Source: Dysgonamonadaceae bacterium (lineage in GTDB: Bacteria; Bacteroidota; Bacteroidia; Bacteroidales; Azobacteroidaceae). Taken from it: a DNA stretch of 9,175 nt. Numbering within the stretch: the stretch's first letter is position 1; each line of letters starts with the position of its first letter. Positions 6,716 through 9,175 of this stretch are shown here, one piece after another. A program made the position numbers and the translations under genes. Location of the stretch: positions 1 through 9,175 of the forward strand of contig JAIRKG010000062.1 of the NCBI GenBank assembly GCA_031260235.1, written 5' to 3'. Below the pieces are notes generated by a model. That model did not search any database. It had not been told where the DNA came from and worked only from the letters and a program-made list of their open reading frames with translations.

Positions 6716-8164
6716 ATGAAGATAACATTTTTAACACCTCCTGTTTTTGGAAAAGAACGTCCGGCGGAACGTACTGCCGGCTGCACGACCCTGGTTTACC
6801 CGATGATAAATATTTACGAACTGACCGTTGCCGCTATTTTGGAAAAGGAAGGTCATTCCATTCGTTATGAAAATTTTATTTACGGTAAGCGGTCACAGGG
6901 GAAATGGGTCGAATTTCTGGAAAAAGACCGCTCGGATGTTTACATTTTTTGGTCGGTTAATCTGTCCATTAGGAATGATGTGGAGGCTTCGCGCCGGATA
7001 CACCGCCGTTCGCCCGACGCTTTCATTGTTTATATGGGGCCGGGTCCCACTTTTTATACCAAAGAATTTTTACAGAATTCGCGGCAAATCGTGGTTAGGG
7101 GTGAACCTGACGTTACCGCCCGGAAATTGTGCAGTCTCCTGTCAAACAGGCAGCCGTATGAGGCATTAAGAGGTATTTCTTTTTTGGATGAAAACGGAAA
7201 TATCCGCAACAATCCCTCCCGCGAACTGTTGCGGGATTTGGATTCGCTGCCGTTTCCCGCAAGGCATTTGATTGACGGAAAACGTTTCAGCAATCCCAAG
7301 TTGAAGTGTGTGCCCTATACGGCTATGGTTACTTCGCGTAACTGTCCGTTTCATTGTATTTACTGTGTTCCGAGTTCCCTGACCTTTGCCCGGGAACTGG
7401 AATATCGTTCAGGGAAAGGGAAAAAGCCCTTTATTTCCATGCGAAGCACCGAAAATGCAGTAGAAGAAATCGAATTGCTGGCTTCAGAAGGCTACAGGGC
7501 GATCGGTTTCATGGACGACAATTTTATTGTTACCGAAAAACGGCTGAAAATAATTGCCGGCGCTCTGCAAAAACACGGAATCGTTTGGGGTTGTCAAGCA
7601 AGAGCGGATGCCATCACTGAAAGTATTGCACGCATACTGAAGGAAAGTAATTGCCTGTATGTGGATTTGGGAGTCGAATCCTTCAACGACGAAATATTGA
7701 GATATATCAGGAAAGGCCTTACCCGGCAACAAATTATAGACGCCATCAACTGTTTGAACAAATACGGCGTTCCCGTAAAATTGAATATCCTGATTGGTAC
7801 AAGTCCCCTGGAAACCAAAGCGACCATCAAAGATACGATGGATATGGCCATCCGTTTGAAAGTCGATCAGGTGATGATCAACATTGTCGCTCCGTTTCCC
7901 GGCACCGAATTTTACGACCTGGCCAATCAAAACCACTGGATACTTGGGGGAGAATATGTTCCGACGGATGTACAGCATCATTCCATTCTTTCCTATCCCG
8001 ATTTAACACATAAGGAAATGGAAAAACTGCTTTTCCTGTACAATATCAAATTTTTTCTACGCCCCGGATTTATCTGGTCGCAAATTCGCCGCTTTTCTTC
8101 TTTCTCCGAATTTTGGAGAGCCTTGAAAGCCTTGAAAAACAAACTGACACGCTCTAAAAAATAA
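6716..8164 (+). CDS. B12-binding-type radical SAM protein
   Basis: The 482-residue protein resembles class B radical SAM enzymes, which pair an N-terminal cobalamin-binding-like domain with a [4Fe-4S]/S-adenosylmethionine TIM barrel and often methylate or rearrange unreactive carbons. Residues 1-145 match the N-terminal part: MKITFLTPP, a region resembling the central sheet, VYMGPGPTF (105-113) and VVRGEPDVT (126-134). The classic DxHxxG cobalamin ligand is not visible, which is common in this class. The cluster motif is CPFHCIYC, with C210, C214 and C217 (CxxxCxxC). Further barrel motifs are FMDDNF (265-270), GVES (319-322) and PFPGTEFY (393-400). The tail has aromatic and basic segments (LYNIKFFLRPGFIW), seen in lipid-acting relatives, but with no clear membrane helix. 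The start follows an A-rich stretch. The next gene, a glycosyltransferase, starts 1 bp after this stop, so a role in envelope glycan or lipid tailoring is a reasonable inference; the substrate is unknown. Confidence 0.85.
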   Translation: MKITFLTPPVFGKERPAERTAGCTTLVYPMINIYELTVAAILEKEGHSIRYENFIYGKRSQGKWVEFLEKDRSDVYIFWSVNLSIRNDVEASRRIHRRSPDAFIVYMGPGPTFYTKEFLQNSRQIVVRGEPDVTARKLCSLLSNRQPYEALRGISFLDENGNIRNNPSRELLRDLDSLPFPARHLIDGKRFSNPKLKCVPYTAMVTSRNCPFHCIYCVPSSLTFARELEYRSGKGKKPFISMRSTENAVEEIELLASEGYRAIGFMDDNFIVTEKRLKIIAGALQKHGIVWGCQARADAITESIARILKESNCLYVDLGVESFNDEILRYIRKGLTRQQIIDAINCLNKYGVPVKLNILIGTSPLETKATIKDTMDMAIRLKVDQVMINIVAPFPGTEFYDLANQNHWILGGEYVPTDVQHHSILSYPDLTHKEMEKLLFLYNIKFFLRPGFIWSQIRRFSSFSEFWRALKALKNKLTRSKK

Positions 8165-8165
8165 C

Positions 8166-8981
8166 ATGCAACTGTCTGTCATCATTATCGGGTATAATTC
8201 GTGGGTTTTTCTGGAAAAAAATCTGGCTTCGCTGGCTTTTTTATTCAACAACCCGCAAACAGAAATTATCTATGTGGATAATGCTTCGACCGACGGAACG
8301 CCGGATCAAATCAAACGGCGCTATCCCAATATTTTTGTCATTGAAAACCGGAAAAATGCAGGTGTTTCCATTGCCCGGAATCAGGGAATACGCAAGGCTT
8401 CGGGCAAATACCTGTGGTTTTTGGACAGCGATACCGAAGTAACGGAAACTGCTTTGGCAACGATGCTGCAGTTTATGGACGAAACATCCGGCGCCGGACT
8501 CTGCGGCTGTAAAATGTACGGGCAGGACGGGCAGGTGCAGGAAAGTTGCAGGAAATTCCCTTCCGTGTGTGGAAAGTTGAAGGCTACCATACGCATTTTC
8601 AGCCGGAAATTAAACGGAAATATCAAAGCGGCGCCTCAACCGGCATACGATACGGCTTCGGAAAAACCGTTTGAAGTGGATTACGTAATCGGCGCCTGCC
8701 AGCTGATACGCAAAGAAGCGCAGGAAAAAACCGGACTGCTGGACGAACATATTTTCTATGGCCCCGAAGACGCCGATTTTTGTTTGCGGATGAAACAGTC
8801 GGGATATGCGGTCTATTATCTTCCGCAGGTATCAATCTATCATGCCTATCAGCGTATTGCTTCGCACAAAATCTTTTCCCCGATTACCCTGAAACATCTT
8901 TGGGGATTGATTTATTATTTCTGGAAATATCGGCGTGGGGTGAAATCGCAACGCGTCATTGTGCAAACTGCAACGCAGTGA
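8166..8981 (+). CDS. Family 2 glycosyltransferase
   Basis: This 271-residue cytoplasmic enzyme should transfer a sugar from a nucleotide donor to a lipid- or glycan-linked acceptor. GT-A fold motifs are present: the start SVIIIGYNSWVFLEKNL, the donor-binding VDNASTDGT (37-45), NAGVSIARNQGI (64-75) and the metal-binding DSD (87-89, in WFLDSDTEV). The C-terminal half has VIGACQLIRKEA and GLLDEHIFYGPEDADFCLRM, which carries the acidic catalytic motif near residues 201-204, then SIYHAYQR. The pattern is that of rhamnosyltransferase-like (WbbL-type) members, but the sugar cannot be told. No transmembrane segment is evident; hydrophobic aromatic stretches near the end (LWGLIYYFW) may touch the membrane. 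Its ATG lies 1 bp after the radical SAM stop, so translation is probably coupled. Complete length for the family. Confidence 0.92.
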   Translation: MQLSVIIIGYNSWVFLEKNLASLAFLFNNPQTEIIYVDNASTDGTPDQIKRRYPNIFVIENRKNAGVSIARNQGIRKASGKYLWFLDSDTEVTETALATMLQFMDETSGAGLCGCKMYGQDGQVQESCRKFPSVCGKLKATIRIFSRKLNGNIKAAPQPAYDTASEKPFEVDYVIGACQLIRKEAQEKTGLLDEHIFYGPEDADFCLRMKQSGYAVYYLPQVSIYHAYQRIASHKIFSPITLKHLWGLIYYFWKYRRGVKSQRVIVQTATQ

Positions 8982-8983
8982 AG

Positions 8984-9016
8984 TTGAGAGATACCGCTGA
9001 TAAAATCGTACTTTTG
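8984..9016 (+). promoter_or_regulatory. Bacteroidetes-type promoter before the truncated glycosyltransferase frame
   Basis: The -7 box TACTTTTG (9009-9016) matches TAnnTTTG, and a TTG at 8984-8986 lies 22 bases upstream, close to the usual 19-21 base spacing. The predicted start near 9023 gives a short leader before ATG 9039. It is placed directly after the stop of the preceding glycosyltransferase. Confidence 0.5.
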
Positions 9017-9038
9017 CAGGCTCAAAAAACATGTTTTA

Positions 9039-9175
9039 ATGAAAATTGCAGCTTTGGTTTTCGGCGGATATCATTTGCGCTATCTGGATGAAAATGAAAC
9101 GCATGAAGTAGAAGTTTTGGCAGGAGCGTTTATGATGTTGAGAAAAGAAACCATTGAAAAATCGGGCAGTTTGGA
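9039..9175 (+). CDS. Glycosyltransferase family 2 C-terminal part, apparently lacking the N-terminal half (runs off window)
   Basis: The frame gives MKIAALV, then FGGYHLRYLDENETHEVEV, then LAGAFMMLRKETIEKSGSL, and is still open at the window end. From the phenylalanine at residue 8 on, it matches the middle of Bacteroidota GT2 enzymes, where the stretch F-G-x-Y-H-L-x-Y-L-D...HEVEVL.GAFM.LRK precedes the catalytic (Y)GEDIDL motif. In such enzymes about 170 residues, including the donor-binding VDN.S.DGS and DxD motifs, come before this point; here there is only MKIAALV. The bases upstream in the same frame reach a stop at 8985-8987 and encode nothing GT-like. A promoter-like sequence and an A-rich start region precede the ATG. 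It may be a 5'-truncated pseudogene joined to a foreign start region, or an assembly join. The comparable part of the preceding glycosyltransferase (VDYVIGACQLIRKEAQEKTG) is related but clearly different. Confidence 0.6.
   Translation, partial: MKIAALVFGGYHLRYLDENETHEVEVLAGAFMMLRKETIEKSGSL

Noticed and set aside
8780..9091. Plus-strand open frame bridging the end of the glycosyltransferase and the following gene start
   Set aside because: It is out of frame with both glycosyltransferase sequences and has no family resemblance.

Overview
The window looks like a piece of a Bacteroidota (probably Bacteroidales) chromosome. Three independent signs support this: a C-terminal sorting domain of the gliding-motility / type IX secretion kind at the left edge, several promoter elements matching the Bacteroidetes -7 consensus TAnnTTTG, and A-rich translation starts without Shine-Dalgarno motifs. 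The protein families (two-RCK_C CPA2 antiporter, CYTH protein, HRDC-less RecQ, Sfp-type phosphopantetheinyl transferase) also fit that phylum. No tRNA, rRNA, IS element, CRISPR array or phage gene was seen.

Layout. 1-297: the 3' end of a secreted protein with a CHU_C-type sorting domain. 374-1030 (minus): an Sfp-type 4'-phosphopantetheinyl transferase. It is divergent from 1112-3358 (plus), a cation:proton antiporter, which is followed 9 bp later by kdsB (3368-4222), the CMP-Kdo synthetase of LPS synthesis. The divergent promoters share a near-perfect inverted repeat at 1052-1084. kdsB runs tail-to-tail into a minus-strand CYTH-domain protein (4050-4559). The two reading frames overlap by 173 bp, and each protein carries a C-terminal tail made from the antisense of the other.

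From 4575 to 4782 lies a second divergent intergenic region with back-to-back -7 boxes and a 10-bp hairpin in the leader of recQ. recQ (4783-6690), a cobalamin-type radical SAM enzyme (6716-8164) and a family 2 glycosyltransferase (8166-8981) follow on the plus strand with gaps of 25 and 1 bp, so they probably form one transcript. After another Bacteroidetes-type promoter (8984-9016) an open frame begins at 9039 and runs off the window. It matches only the C-terminal half of a GT2 glycosyltransferase.

How the genes fit together: kdsB and the radical SAM/GT pair point to cell-envelope glycan or lipid synthesis; the antiporter handles ion and pH balance; RecQ is DNA repair. I do not see a convincing new defence or mobile system. 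The points most worth checking are the kdsB/CYTH antisense overlap, the symmetric divergent promoter, and the truncated glycosyltransferase at the right edge.
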